Assembly: GCA_002307185.1 (NCBI GenBank) | Contig: DBTT01000054.1 | Coordinates: 62,001 to 126,000 of the forward strand | Source of the DNA: Bacteroidales bacterium UBA1309 | GTDB taxonomy: Bacteria > Bacteroidota > Bacteroidia > Bacteroidales > Dysgonomonadaceae | DNA length: 64,000 nt | Reading direction: 5' to 3' | Part shown: piece after piece, positions 17,604-26,388 of the stretch | How positions within the stretch are numbered: the stretch's first letter is position 1 | Layout: every line of letters starts with the position of its first letter | The notes under the pieces: generated by a model | The model's input: the letters and a program-made list of their open reading frames with translations, nothing else | Told to the model about the DNA's origin: nothing | Databases searched by the model: none | Made by a program: the position numbers and the translations under genes

Positions 17604-18851
17604 ATGAGCAATGATCGAAGTTTGAAGAGCCAAACGCTATTAATGCCTTTGTTGATAGTTGGCGTTTTGTTTTTTGTAATAGGTTTTGGAGTTGGTATTA
17701 GTGGCTTTCTTACTCCGTTTCTCAAGGATGCGCTAAACTTGAGTGTCACACAGTCATATTTGGTGACGGCAGCTATTTTCTCCGCTTTCGTCGTTTTTGG
17801 TTCCCCGGCTGGGTTTATTATCAAAAAGATAGGGTATAAGCGGAGTATTGTTGTTGCATTGGTTATAATGGCTCTAGGGATGGCGCTATTTGTCCCTTCG
17901 GCAAAAAATGCAAGTTTTCCTATTTTCTTTATAGCCTTATTTGTGGGCGGCATCGGGAACACTTTGCTCCAAGCAGCCGTTAATCCCTATGTTACCATCG
18001 TAGGACCTCACGAGAGTGCGGCAATGCGCATGTGCTTGATGGGCATTATGAACAAGCTGGCGTGGTGGCTAGGTCCGGTATTCCTGGGACTGTTCCTCGA
18101 TTTGAAAAACGTGCATCTCGACCAGGTTTCCTTGCCGTTCTACATCGTGACAGCCATACTCGCTGTATTGGCTATTTTTATGTTTTTTGCACCTCTCCCC
18201 GAAGTAAAAGCAGAAGGAGAAGATGAAGACGACAGCGAATCCGCAACAGATGAGGCGGAAGCCAAGAAGTCGGTGTTCCAATTTCCCCATTTATTGTTGG
18301 GTATGTTGGCCTTGTTTTTATACGTTGGAGTGGAAACCTTGCCCATGGCATCCATTATAGGTTATGCCAAAGCTGTGTTCGGCGATAATCTAGCTAATCC
18401 GGAAAGCTACGCAATCTATGTTCCTGTGGGCATGTTTGTTGGATATATTTTTGGCGTAATCTTGATCCCTAAGATAATTTCCCAAACAAAAGCTCTGATC
18501 CTGTTTACGTTGATTGGCATTGTATCTGCTTTGGGTTTAATTTTCCTTCCAGGGGCAGTCGGTATCTATGCTTTCGCCTCCATCGGTTTTGCGAATTCTG
18601 TGATGTGGGGAGCAATTTGGCCATTATCTATCGTTGGGCTTGGCCGTTTCACTAAGGCTGGAGCTTCGCTTTTGGTGATGAGTATTGTGGGCGGAGCCAT
18701 TATCCCTCTATTGTTTGGATTTCTCCTTGATAGCGTAAAAACAGGAACCGTGATTGCTATACACGACTACCAGCATGTGTACTGGATATTTGTCCCAGCA
18801 TACTTGTTTATCCTATTCTTTGCCACAATTGGGCACAAGATAAAAAAGTAA
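17604..18851 (+). CDS. sugar MFS permease, FucP/NagP-like
   Basis: 415 residues with about 12 hydrophobic helices and no signal peptide: an inner-membrane secondary transporter. GGIGNTLLQAAVNPYV (115-130) is typical of the FucP branch of the major facilitator superfamily, which includes proton symporters for L-fucose, glucose/galactose and N-acetylglucosamine. The cytoplasmic loop between helices 6 and 7 is unusual in carrying a strongly acidic stretch (about residues 204-219, EGEDEDDSES and following). As the last gene before a strong terminator it probably imports one of the sugars freed by the enzymes upstream; fucose or GlcNAc are the best guesses, and the sequence alone does not decide. 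Confidence 0.85.
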   Translation: MSNDRSLKSQTLLMPLLIVGVLFFVIGFGVGISGFLTPFLKDALNLSVTQSYLVTAAIFSAFVVFGSPAGFIIKKIGYKRSIVVALVIMALGMALFVPSAKNASFPIFFIALFVGGIGNTLLQAAVNPYVTIVGPHESAAMRMCLMGIMNKLAWWLGPVFLGLFLDLKNVHLDQVSLPFYIVTAILAVLAIFMFFAPLPEVKAEGEDEDDSESATDEAEAKKSVFQFPHLLLGMLALFLYVGVETLPMASIIGYAKAVFGDNLANPESYAIYVPVGMFVGYIFGVILIPKIISQTKALILFTLIGIVSALGLIFLPGAVGIYAFASIGFANSVMWGAIWPLSIVGLGRFTKAGASLLVMSIVGGAIIPLLFGFLLDSVKTGTVIAIHDYQHVYWIFVPAYLFILFFATIGHKIKK

Positions 18852-18939
18852 GGAATATATATATTCTGGACGAAAGTTAACCAATGAGTGTTATTCCGCT
18901 TGTGTCACATCTGCTCAAGCTTCACTTCAATAAAGTTTC

Positions 18940-18975
18940 AAGCCTGTACAAAATAGTACAGGCTTCATTTTTTAT
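18940..18975 (+). terminator. intrinsic terminator of the glycosidase cluster
   Basis: A perfect 10-bp stem (AAGCCTGTAC / GTACAGGCTT, loop AAAATA) at 18940-18965 is followed by CATTTTTTATT. It lies about 90 bases after the transporter stop and ends the long plus-strand run. Confidence 0.85.
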
Positions 18976-19076
18976 TATAGACTTTGAGCTTTCAAAAAAA
19001 ATTGGCATGACACCGAAAACATATGAAAACGGGTTAAGTGATTGCGAACGAATTTGAAATTTGAAAGAGGTTGCAA

Positions 19077-20096
19077 TCAGCTTTTTGAGTTAATTACTTC
19101 TTTTGCTTTTTCGATGATTGAGTCCACGCCATTTCCTATATCTTCTTCGGTCATATCTATTTTATAGTCAGGTGCTATTCCAAATTCTATCTGTTCGTCT
19201 TCTGCATCTGTCATAGGCGAAGAAGAGTAACGTACTGACCAGCCGTTGGGCAACTCGGAAGAAAATGGCAGTCCACTGCCTCCTCCAGTGCTGTCTCCAA
19301 CCATAATCGCATTATTGGCATATCGCATCGAATTCGCAAAATCGTTGGCCGAACTGAAACAGCTTCTGTTTGTAAGCACGGCTACCGGTTTTTCAAGGAA
19401 ATTGATCCGCTTGGAAGGCTTCACATAAATAGGGTAGGGGTCTGAAAAATCGTCGTGTCCCTTCCCCGTTTTGTGCCGGATATACCCGACTAAAGTTTTA
19501 TTTTCGAAAAAGCGGCAAGCCAGTTTGTTGGCATTGGTGAGATAGCCTCCGCTGTTGTTTCGGATGTCAATGATGATTCCTTTGCAGATACTCATCTTGC
19601 TGATAATCTGGTCTAAATTGCTTTCGCCAAAATTATCCGAAAAACTTTCGTAATAAATGTAACCGATATTGTCGTCGAAAATCTTATATTTCAATCCCCC
19701 TGCAATCAGATAGTCAGTGCCGAGGTAATTCTTTTGGACGTTCTCGTCAAAATTCTCGGGATAATCTTCTTTCCAACTCCAGTTGCGTGCCAAATCGTGA
19801 GCGGCCGACAAATTTACATGTCCGTCCTTGAGTTCTCCTATCATTTCCCCCAAAACGGTGAATAGTGCTTCATCGCTCATGCTATCGCTTATCCGGGCTG
19901 CATAAACCGTGTGAATGGAATCCCAATTGATTCCTTTATACTCGAAAAAGCAGTAGTTCTCGTCCATTATTTTCCACAATGCTTCAAAATTACCCAATTG
20001 GGTGTCCTCGTATTTTTCTTCTTCAAAACAGGAAGAAAAAAATAGCGGAAGTGCAATAATTATCAAAACGTGCAATTGCGATCTTAGTTTTTTCAT
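19077..20096 (-). CDS. S41 family peptidase, lipoprotein
   Basis: 339 residues. The N-terminus is a lipoprotein signal (hydrophobic 10-20, lipobox FSSC with Cys23), so it is expected anchored in a membrane. The fold is that of C-terminal-processing/tricorn-like S41 proteases: DGHVNLS (91-97), IIIDIRNNSGGY (174-185) and TNRSCFSSANDF (242-253), where Ser248 or Ser249 is the likely nucleophile. No PDZ domain is obvious, as in many Bacteroidota S41 lipoproteins. It is the last gene of a minus-strand trio with a muramidase and an acyl-CoA ligase (24 bases after the muramidase). Substrate unknown. Confidence 0.88.
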   Translation of the reverse strand: MKKLRSQLHVLIIIALPLFFSSCFEEEKYEDTQLGNFEALWKIMDENYCFFEYKGINWDSIHTVYAARISDSMSDEALFTVLGEMIGELKDGHVNLSAAHDLARNWSWKEDYPENFDENVQKNYLGTDYLIAGGLKYKIFDDNIGYIYYESFSDNFGESNLDQIISKMSICKGIIIDIRNNSGGYLTNANKLACRFFENKTLVGYIRHKTGKGHDDFSDPYPIYVKPSKRINFLEKPVAVLTNRSCFSSANDFANSMRYANNAIMVGDSTGGGSGLPFSSELPNGWSVRYSSSPMTDAEDEQIEFGIAPDYKIDMTEEDIGNGVDSIIEKAKEVINSKS

Positions 20097-20120
20097 ATTA
20101 AATTTTCCATTGGAGAAATA

Positions 20121-20912
20121 CTAGAGTATGAGTTCCTTAAACCTGTCGAAAGAATAACGGTAATAATTCAAATCAATTTTACCTGAAGTGCCGGGAATTT
20201 TTCCTTTGTGCGAAAATTGCCAAATCACCCAGTTGCTGATGGTGTTGTTGTTCGGTTTATTGCTTAAGTCGCATATCCATATGGGATTTTTTGGAAAATG
20301 GTTCTTGATATACAATTCGTAACACTCTTTGTTGGTGTAAATGACAGGCAAACGACCATAAAAAATCCTTAATTTTTTCTCGAAAACCTTTAATTCGGCC
20401 ACCACCTTGTCCCTTTTCTCTTTTTGGGAGCTGTATTTGTTTCCGGGAGAATGTTCCACATCGATGGCTGGGATCAGGTCGCCTTTTTTGCAAATCGCTT
20501 CTCCTATAAAATGCTTTGCCTGAACCTCTCCGGGTGTTCTGAAACTAAAAAAATGGTAAGTCCCGACCTTGATATTGCATGACTTTGCCTGGCGGTAGTT
20601 TTGCTTATATTCCTTGTCACAAAGGGAAGAGCCTTCTGTCACCTTGAGGTAAACGAAAGAAATGTCTTTGTCGCGAACGGCATTCCAACTGATTACTTCG
20701 TTGTGATGCGATAGGTCTATTCCCTTCACTTCGAATTGGCTATCAAAGCCAGTTTCATCAAAGTCCCGGTAGTCGGGATACAACTTGTGGAAGATGAAAT
20801 AGCCAAGTGCAACGAAAGACAAAACCAACACTACACGAACGATCAGCCGTACTGTTTGATTGCTTTTCTTGTTTTTTGAGGGTCTTCTTCGAGAACTATT
20901 GACTTTCGCCAT
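20121..20912 (-). CDS. membrane-anchored GH25 lysozyme-type muramidase
   Basis: 263 residues from the ATG at 20912. A longer frame starts at 20966 but runs into the preceding gene, whose stop is at 20920, so the shorter start leaves a 7-base gap and is preferred. A basic N-terminus (RRRPSKNKK) leads to one transmembrane helix (about residues 23-43), with the enzyme outside the cytoplasm. The GH25 domain begins at KGIDLSHH, with the catalytic pair expected at PAIDVEH. GH25 enzymes cut the MurNAc-GlcNAc bond of peptidoglycan. Short, tightly linked neighbours suggest an envelope-related operon. Confidence 0.9.
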   Translation of the reverse strand: MAKVNSSRRRPSKNKKSNQTVRLIVRVVLVLSFVALGYFIFHKLYPDYRDFDETGFDSQFEVKGIDLSHHNEVISWNAVRDKDISFVYLKVTEGSSLCDKEYKQNYRQAKSCNIKVGTYHFFSFRTPGEVQAKHFIGEAICKKGDLIPAIDVEHSPGNKYSSQKEKRDKVVAELKVFEKKLRIFYGRLPVIYTNKECYELYIKNHFPKNPIWICDLSNKPNNNTISNWVIWQFSHKGKIPGTSGKIDLNYYRYSFDRFKELIL

Positions 20913-20919
20913 CGTTTTT

Positions 20920-22575
20920 TTATTTGTATAAGAAACGGCGGATGCTTCTCTTGGGTGTTTTATCAAATTCGGAATCCCGCAATTCGAAATTCACTACTTT
21001 GCTGTAATTGGGCAATCGGAGGTTGACTGTTTCAAGTATATCTCCAAATATTCCCGCCCATCTGTCTTTATCAATATTCTCTTTTTCAAGAATTTCTAGC
21101 TCAGGAACGATAATAACCTCAAGTTTATGGTTGCGCTCGACAATCAATGATTCCAATACATATTTCTCGCTGTTAAATTTTTCTTCGACCTCTTCCGGGT
21201 AAATGTTTTGTCCGTTTGCCCCGAGAATCATCGACTTGTTGCGTCCTTTTATGAAGATGTAACCGTCTTTGTCAATCGTTGCCAAGTCACCCGTGCGAAG
21301 CCAGCCATCGGCAGTGAAAACGAGTTTCGTCGCTTCTGGATTTTTATAATATCCCAGCATCGTGTTTGCGCCTTGTACTAGAATCTCGCCCACTGTATTT
21401 TCCGGATCCGTTGAGTCGATTTTCACTTGCATGCGGTCAACGGCCTTACCGCAACATCCAGGTTTGTATTTTTCCCAGTATTCATAGGAAATCAGCGGGC
21501 CGCATTCCGTCATTCCATAACCCACTGAATAGGGAAAACCAATTTTAGAAAGGAAATCGCCCACTTCGCTATTGAGGCCAGCACCACCAATAACCACTTG
21601 ATGCAATTTCCCGCCAAAAGTCCCCACCAATTTTTCCCTCACTTTTTTATAGACGATATTTTTCAGTATTGGTAGCTTGAGCAAGATGCTTGTCGGTTTT
21701 TTGTCCAATTCAGGAAAGATCTTTCCCCTCACAATTTTCTCGATAATCAGTGGAACAGCTAATACTAGGGTTGGTTTCACTTTTTCGAAAGCCTTAAGGA
21801 GTATCTGTGGCGAAGGCGTGCGTCCAAGAAAATGGATGTGGCAACCTTGAGCAACACTCAGCAGAACCTCAAATGCAAGGCCATACATGTGGGCCATCGG
21901 CAGCATGCAAACAACCCCGTCCCCAGGTTTGACGAAAGAAATGTTTTCCACCGCAAAACGGGTATTCGACCACAAGCTGCGGTAAGGAAGCATGACTCCT
22001 TTGGGGCTACTCATTGTGCCTGAAGTGTAATTGAGTACAGCCAATTCTTCCGGTGATTCTTGATGAAAACCTAATTCGTCAGATTTCAGACCATCCGGAT
22101 ATTTTACTTCAAAAATCTCATTCAAGTTTTTATTGGTTTCGATCACCTTATCGTCTGTTGTGTTCACGATAGAAAAATCTTCAATACGAATAATGTGTTT
22201 CACGGTTTTGACTGATTCGGGTTTCACCTTCCCTTTTGTCACCGAATCGACAAAAAACACAACAGATTCGGAATGATTCACGATATCCTGTATGCTGTCG
22301 GCATGAAAATCATGCAATATCGTTACCACCACTGCGCCATAAGACACGGTTGCAAAGAAAGAAATAGCCCAATGTGTCGAGTTTTTTCCACAGATCGAGA
22401 TCTTGTTGCCAGGCTTCACCCCCATTGATTCAAAAAGAATATGCAATTCTTTTATTTTTTTTGCAAAATCTTTATATAGATAAGTTGCTCCTTCCAAGTC
22501 GGTTAAGGCAGGCCTATCCCAGTTTAGTTTAAAGCTTTCTTCAAAGAAGCCTAGAAATCTCTCGTCCATTTTCAT
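20920..22575 (-). CDS. AMP-forming acyl-CoA ligase (long-chain type)
   Basis: 551 residues, a full-length ANL-superfamily enzyme. Motifs in order: the P-loop YTSGTMSSPKGV, GYGMTECGPL, and GDLATIDKDGYIFIKGR followed by the NIYPEEVEE hinge region. Near the C-terminus DKTPKRSIRR supplies the catalytic lysine. It activates a carboxylic acid, most likely a long-chain fatty acid, to an acyl-adenylate and then acyl-CoA. It heads the minus-strand trio and is divergent from the carotenoid operon; a link between the two is possible (fatty acid or acylated pigment metabolism) but only inferred from position. Confidence 0.85.
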   Translation of the reverse strand: MKMDERFLGFFEESFKLNWDRPALTDLEGATYLYKDFAKKIKELHILFESMGVKPGNKISICGKNSTHWAISFFATVSYGAVVVTILHDFHADSIQDIVNHSESVVFFVDSVTKGKVKPESVKTVKHIIRIEDFSIVNTTDDKVIETNKNLNEIFEVKYPDGLKSDELGFHQESPEELAVLNYTSGTMSSPKGVMLPYRSLWSNTRFAVENISFVKPGDGVVCMLPMAHMYGLAFEVLLSVAQGCHIHFLGRTPSPQILLKAFEKVKPTLVLAVPLIIEKIVRGKIFPELDKKPTSILLKLPILKNIVYKKVREKLVGTFGGKLHQVVIGGAGLNSEVGDFLSKIGFPYSVGYGMTECGPLISYEYWEKYKPGCCGKAVDRMQVKIDSTDPENTVGEILVQGANTMLGYYKNPEATKLVFTADGWLRTGDLATIDKDGYIFIKGRNKSMILGANGQNIYPEEVEEKFNSEKYVLESLIVERNHKLEVIIVPELEILEKENIDKDRWAGIFGDILETVNLRLPNYSKVVNFELRDSEFDKTPKRSIRRFLYK

Positions 22576-22628
22576 TCGTTTAGTGGTTCAGTACTCAATA
22601 TGGATATTAGATTGATAGTTGGTCAATA

Positions 22629-22658
22629 CAAACATACTAAAAAAACTTTTGGCTATAA
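22629..22658 (-). promoter_or_regulatory. possible promoter of the acyl-CoA ligase operon
   Basis: On the minus strand TATGTTTG (complement of 22629-22636) fits TAnnTTTG. TTA, one off TTG, lies 19 bases upstream (complement of 22656-22658). The distance to the ATG at 22575 is about 50 bases. Confidence 0.35.
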
Positions 22659-22821
22659 AGCCTGCCCTGGAAAAAGTATGCTTGCCGCGGGAAAATTCTG
22701 AAAGGAAAGATTTCCTCCTTTGCTTGCCAAAAGAGGGGCTTGGTTGAGATTTGTTTTTGTTCCCATTTCACCCAATTCCTCGTGTTTTTTATTCCTTGTT
22801 GTTTTTGTTAAATTTGATATA

Positions 22822-22877
22822 TGGTATAATTATATTCTATATCTGTTGTATTTTGGTATAATATTAAACTATATTTG
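22822..22877 (+). promoter_or_regulatory. putative promoter and operator of the carotenoid operon
   Basis: TTG at 22846-22848 and TATATTTG at 22870-22877 are 21 bases apart and match the Bacteroidota promoter. TGGTATAAT occurs twice, at 22822-22830 and 22854-22862, exactly 32 bases apart (about three helical turns). The second copy lies between the two promoter boxes, a natural place for a repressor. The MarR gene that follows is the obvious candidate. The rest of the 344-base divergent gap (22576-22919) is AT-rich and shows no gene. Confidence 0.45.
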
Positions 22878-22919
22878 TTTTTCATTAAAGATTTGCATAC
22901 TCGCTAACTTATTGTAGAA

Positions 22920-23600
22920 ATGAATTATACATTGATAAAAGATGTGGTTGTACTGCTGGAGGACTTTGAGAAGAATAATGCAAGCCGTAGTTATCCCGGC
23001 AATCTGAGTGGTTTTAAGCGATGGATTCACGACGAGATGCAGGGGCGGAGTGAAAAAGAAATTACCTGCAACGAACCCCATTGGGAGTTTAAAGAAAGGG
23101 GGCGTAGCGAAGACAGTGTTATCAACACCTTGATTGTGAAAATGAATCGTTATGCAAAATACTATGTGAAATCGATTTTAAAATTTTCTGATTTTTCAAC
23201 ACAGGATGAGTTTGTCTATCTTATCAACCTGACGGTTTTTGGAGAAATGACCAAAATGGAATTGATTAAAAAGAATTTGCAAGACAAGCCCGTGGGGATG
23301 CAAATTATCAATCGGCTCATCAAAAATGGCTGGATCCAGCAGAGTGATTCAGCACACGACAAACGCAGCCGGGTGATCAAAATCACAGAAAACGGGAGTA
23401 ACGCTTTGGAGGCCCAAATGCGAAAAATACGGCAGGTTTCGAGCATTGTAGGAGGAAATCTGACTCGCTCGGAGAAGATGGATCTGATAAGAATACTCAC
23501 GAAACTGGATGACTTTCATAGCCAAATCTATTTTAAAGATATTGATAGCTCCGAATTGATTGATAAAGTGTATGATACGTATTTAATTCGTCAAAATTAA
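22920..23600 (+). CDS. MarR-family winged-helix regulator
   Basis: 226 residues, longer than the usual 140-160 of MarR proteins because of about 65 extra N-terminal residues. The winged-helix domain is in the second half: MTKMELIKKNL (DNA-binding helix region), GMQIINRLIKNGWIQQ, and the wing DSAHDKRSRVIKITENG with the Asp-x-Arg-Ser type charged loop typical of MarR. It ends 6 bases before crtI, so it is almost certainly co-transcribed with the carotenoid genes and probably regulates them and itself. The inducing signal is unknown. Confidence 0.85.
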   Translation: MNYTLIKDVVVLLEDFEKNNASRSYPGNLSGFKRWIHDEMQGRSEKEITCNEPHWEFKERGRSEDSVINTLIVKMNRYAKYYVKSILKFSDFSTQDEFVYLINLTVFGEMTKMELIKKNLQDKPVGMQIINRLIKNGWIQQSDSAHDKRSRVIKITENGSNALEAQMRKIRQVSSIVGGNLTRSEKMDLIRILTKLDDFHSQIYFKDIDSSELIDKVYDTYLIRQN

Positions 23601-23606
23601 CCTTGT

Positions 23607-25100
23607 ATGAGAAAAAAAATTGCCATAATCGGCTCTGGAATTTCTGGCCTTTCGGCTGCAGCTTATCTTTCCAAAGAGGGAAATGAGGTACATGTTTTCG
23701 AGAAAAACAGTACTCCCGGAGGCCGTGCCAGGCAGTTCAAGACTGACAACGGTTATGCCTTCGATATGGGGCCAAGTTGGTATTGGATGCCGGACATTAT
23801 CGAGAATTTTTTTCAGGATTTCGGATTCAAGGCTACAGATTTCTATCAACTGGTTTCCCTTGATCCGCAGTTCGAAATGGTATTTCAGGACGGAAATCTG
23901 GACATACCCAAGTCTCCCGTTGCACTAAAGGAACTCTTCGAGCAATTGGAGCCAGGTGCGGGCAAGAAGTTTGATGCTTTTATGAAATCGGCACAATACA
24001 AATACGAAGTGGGAATGCAAGACTTTGTGAACAAGCCTTGTCATTCCTGGTGGGAATTCGTCTCTCCTAAAATCGCTACCAGTGCATTGAAGTTGGATTT
24101 GTTGTCGAATTTTCGGGATTATGTGGGCAACTATTTTGCGCATCCCAAACTAAGAACTTTGATGGAGTTTCCGGTTATTTTTCTGGGGGCTTCACCCAAA
24201 CAGATTCCAGCTCTCTATAGTTTGATGAATTATGGCGGATATGCCTTGGGTACTTGGTATCCGATGGGCGGATTTTACGAATTGGTGCTTGCGATGAAAA
24301 AAATAGCCGAGTCGCAAGGAGCAATATTCCATTTCAACCATCCAGTGGAAAAAATCCAAACTGAAGGCAAACGTGCCACTTCGCTTCTGATCAACGGACA
24401 GGCTTGGGCGTTCGACACGGTAGTTGCTTCTTCCGACTATCATCACACGGAAACTTTGCTTGATGGCGAGGAGCGGAATTATTCTCAGAAATACTGGGAG
24501 AGCCGCACTTTCGCCCCTTCAAGTCTGGTGTATTACCTCGGGTTCAATGAAAAAATTCCAAACCTAAAGCACCATACTTTGTTTTTCGAAAATGATTTGG
24601 ACGAACACATCCATACAATCTACGAAGACAAAAAGTGGCCCGAAAAGCCTTTGTTTTATGCTTGCTGCCCATCGAAGACTGATCCTTCTGTTGCCCCTAG
24701 CGGTCATGAGAATATTTTCCTGTTGATGCCACTGGCTATCGGGCTTGAGGATGATGAAGCGACCCGGGAGACATACTTTTTGGAGATGATCCATCGCCTG
24801 GAGAAACATGCGGTAACTTCCGGTCTGCTTTCCAAGTTGGATTTCAAACGGAGTTATTGTGTGAGTGATTTTATGCACGATTACAATGCGTATGGCGGAA
24901 ATGCTTATGGGCTAGCCAATACTCTTTCACAAACAGCAGTTTTGAAACCTTCCATCAAGAACAAGAAACTCACTAATTTGTATTATACTGGCCAGTTGAC
25001 TGTTCCCGGGCCGGGCGTTCCCCCGTCGATTATCTCCGGGAAAATTGTGGCCAAAGAAGTAGCACAACTAAATATTCATCGTTATGAAAAAACTGTTTGA
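23607..25100 (+). CDS. crtI: phytoene desaturase CrtI
   Basis: 497 residues. The N-terminal FAD-binding Rossmann motif is complete (GSGISGLSAAAYLSKEG, followed by VFEKNSTPGGRAR), and the C-terminus has the typical GPGVPPSIISGK signature. CrtI introduces the conjugated double bonds that turn phytoene into lycopene. It follows the MarR gene by 6 bases and overlaps crtB by 17 bases, which indicates translational coupling. The presence of crtB, a cyclase and crtZ immediately downstream makes this assignment firm, as against the related CrtN/CrtD/CrtO desaturases. Confidence 0.94.
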   Translation: MRKKIAIIGSGISGLSAAAYLSKEGNEVHVFEKNSTPGGRARQFKTDNGYAFDMGPSWYWMPDIIENFFQDFGFKATDFYQLVSLDPQFEMVFQDGNLDIPKSPVALKELFEQLEPGAGKKFDAFMKSAQYKYEVGMQDFVNKPCHSWWEFVSPKIATSALKLDLLSNFRDYVGNYFAHPKLRTLMEFPVIFLGASPKQIPALYSLMNYGGYALGTWYPMGGFYELVLAMKKIAESQGAIFHFNHPVEKIQTEGKRATSLLINGQAWAFDTVVASSDYHHTETLLDGEERNYSQKYWESRTFAPSSLVYYLGFNEKIPNLKHHTLFFENDLDEHIHTIYEDKKWPEKPLFYACCPSKTDPSVAPSGHENIFLLMPLAIGLEDDEATRETYFLEMIHRLEKHAVTSGLLSKLDFKRSYCVSDFMHDYNAYGGNAYGLANTLSQTAVLKPSIKNKKLTNLYYTGQLTVPGPGVPPSIISGKIVAKEVAQLNIHRYEKTV

Positions 25101-25920
25101 CGAATTATCCTTTGAGGTTAGCAAAAACACCACGGAAAAGTACAGCACCAGTTTTTCATTAGGAATACTGGCCTTGCACCAATCCATCCGAAAAGCCATT
25201 TACGCCATTTACGGGTATGTGAGATTGGCCGACGAAATTGTGGATAGTTTCCATGATTACAATAAGGACGGGTTGCTTGCCCAATTGAAAATCCAAACCA
25301 CGGAGGCATTGGACGAAGGGATATCCCTTAATCCAATACTTAATTCATTTCAGCATGCTGTGAAGAATTACAACATCGACAGGAAATTGATCGATCAATT
25401 TCTTCACAGCATGCAAATGGATTTGAAACCTGTCGATTACACATCCGAATTATACAACGAGTACATTTTGGGTTCAGCCGAAGTCGTTGGATTGATGTGC
25501 CTGCATGTGTTTGTCAACGGCGAGAGGCACGCATTCGAAGAGTTAAAACCATATGCGATGAAGTTGGGCTCCGCCTTTCAGAAAGTCAATTTTCTCCGCG
25601 ACTTGAAAGACGACTATCAGCTTCTTGGCCGCAGTTATTTTCCAAACATAGACATGCGGGTTTTCAACAACGAGGTAAAAAAACAAATTGAACAAGAAAT
25701 CGAATATGAATTCAAGGAGGCGTACATTGGTATCCGGAAATTGCCCAGTTATTCGAAGTTCGGCGTATATCTGGCATACAAATACTACCTGAAATTATTG
25801 CGGAAGATAAAGGATACGCCTGCCGAGAGAATATTGAACGAACGAATCCGGATCCACAACGGGCACAAGTTCTCGTTGATGATGGGCAGTTATGTGCAAT
25901 ACAAGATGGCATTGCTATGA
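25084..25920 (+). CDS. crtB: phytoene synthase CrtB
   Basis: 278 residues. Both Asp-rich Mg2+-diphosphate sites of the squalene/phytoene synthase family are visible: DEIVD at 50-54 and RDLKDD at 172-177. It condenses two geranylgeranyl diphosphates to phytoene. The start overlaps the end of crtI by 17 bases and the stop overlaps the next gene by 4 (ATGA). Confidence 0.93.
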   Translation: MKKLFDELSFEVSKNTTEKYSTSFSLGILALHQSIRKAIYAIYGYVRLADEIVDSFHDYNKDGLLAQLKIQTTEALDEGISLNPILNSFQHAVKNYNIDRKLIDQFLHSMQMDLKPVDYTSELYNEYILGSAEVVGLMCLHVFVNGERHAFEELKPYAMKLGSAFQKVNFLRDLKDDYQLLGRSYFPNIDMRVFNNEVKKQIEQEIEYEFKEAYIGIRKLPSYSKFGVYLAYKYYLKLLRKIKDTPAERILNERIRIHNGHKFSLMMGSYVQYKMALL

Positions 25921-26381
25921 AACTATTCATAGCCATGTTTGCCCTCTTGATTTGGGTGTCTGCATCTGCTTCTTCCCCCATCGCATTGGAAGATGTCAGG
26001 CTTGGCTATGCGAAAGCCGTGTCGGACAAAAAACTCTGCCGGCATTTTATTGACGAACTCGCCGCCGATGTCCAAAGTGATACACATTTGGCCTATCTTG
26101 GCGCTTTTCAGGCGATTTGGGCTAACCACGTGTTTAGCCCGGTGTCAAAACTTAAGACTTTCAAAAAGGGAATTAACAATATTGAAATGGCGGTGGAGAA
26201 ATCTCCCGGTAATGCAGAAATACGATTTGTGAGGCTGTCCATTCAGAAAAATAGCCCGGGGTTTCTTGGGTATAATGCCCACATTGCTGAAGACCGTCAA
26301 TTCCTTCTCGATCATGTTGCTCCCATTCCATCTGGTTCGCTTCGGAAAATGATAAATAGTTTACTTATAACCTTATTGTAG
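25917..26381 (+). CDS. conserved-context secreted protein of unknown function in carotenoid operon
   Basis: 154 residues with an N-terminal signal peptide (residues 1 to about 19, VSASA). The remainder is mostly helical and includes a TPR-like stretch (about 55-120, with spaced Leu/Ala and aromatic residues), but no family is recognised. It overlaps crtB by ATGA and ends 7 bases before crtZ, so it is embedded in the pigment operon, which implies a linked role. That role could be pigment placement or an assembly factor in the membrane; this is inference only. Confidence 0.75.
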   Translation: MKLFIAMFALLIWVSASASSPIALEDVRLGYAKAVSDKKLCRHFIDELAADVQSDTHLAYLGAFQAIWANHVFSPVSKLKTFKKGINNIEMAVEKSPGNAEIRFVRLSIQKNSPGFLGYNAHIAEDRQFLLDHVAPIPSGSLRKMINSLLITLL

Positions 26382-26388
26382 TTTGTAG

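Noticed and set aside
20913..20966. Upstream extension of the GH25 gene
   Set aside because: Overlaps the acyl-CoA ligase stop; ATG 20912 gives a proper N-terminus.
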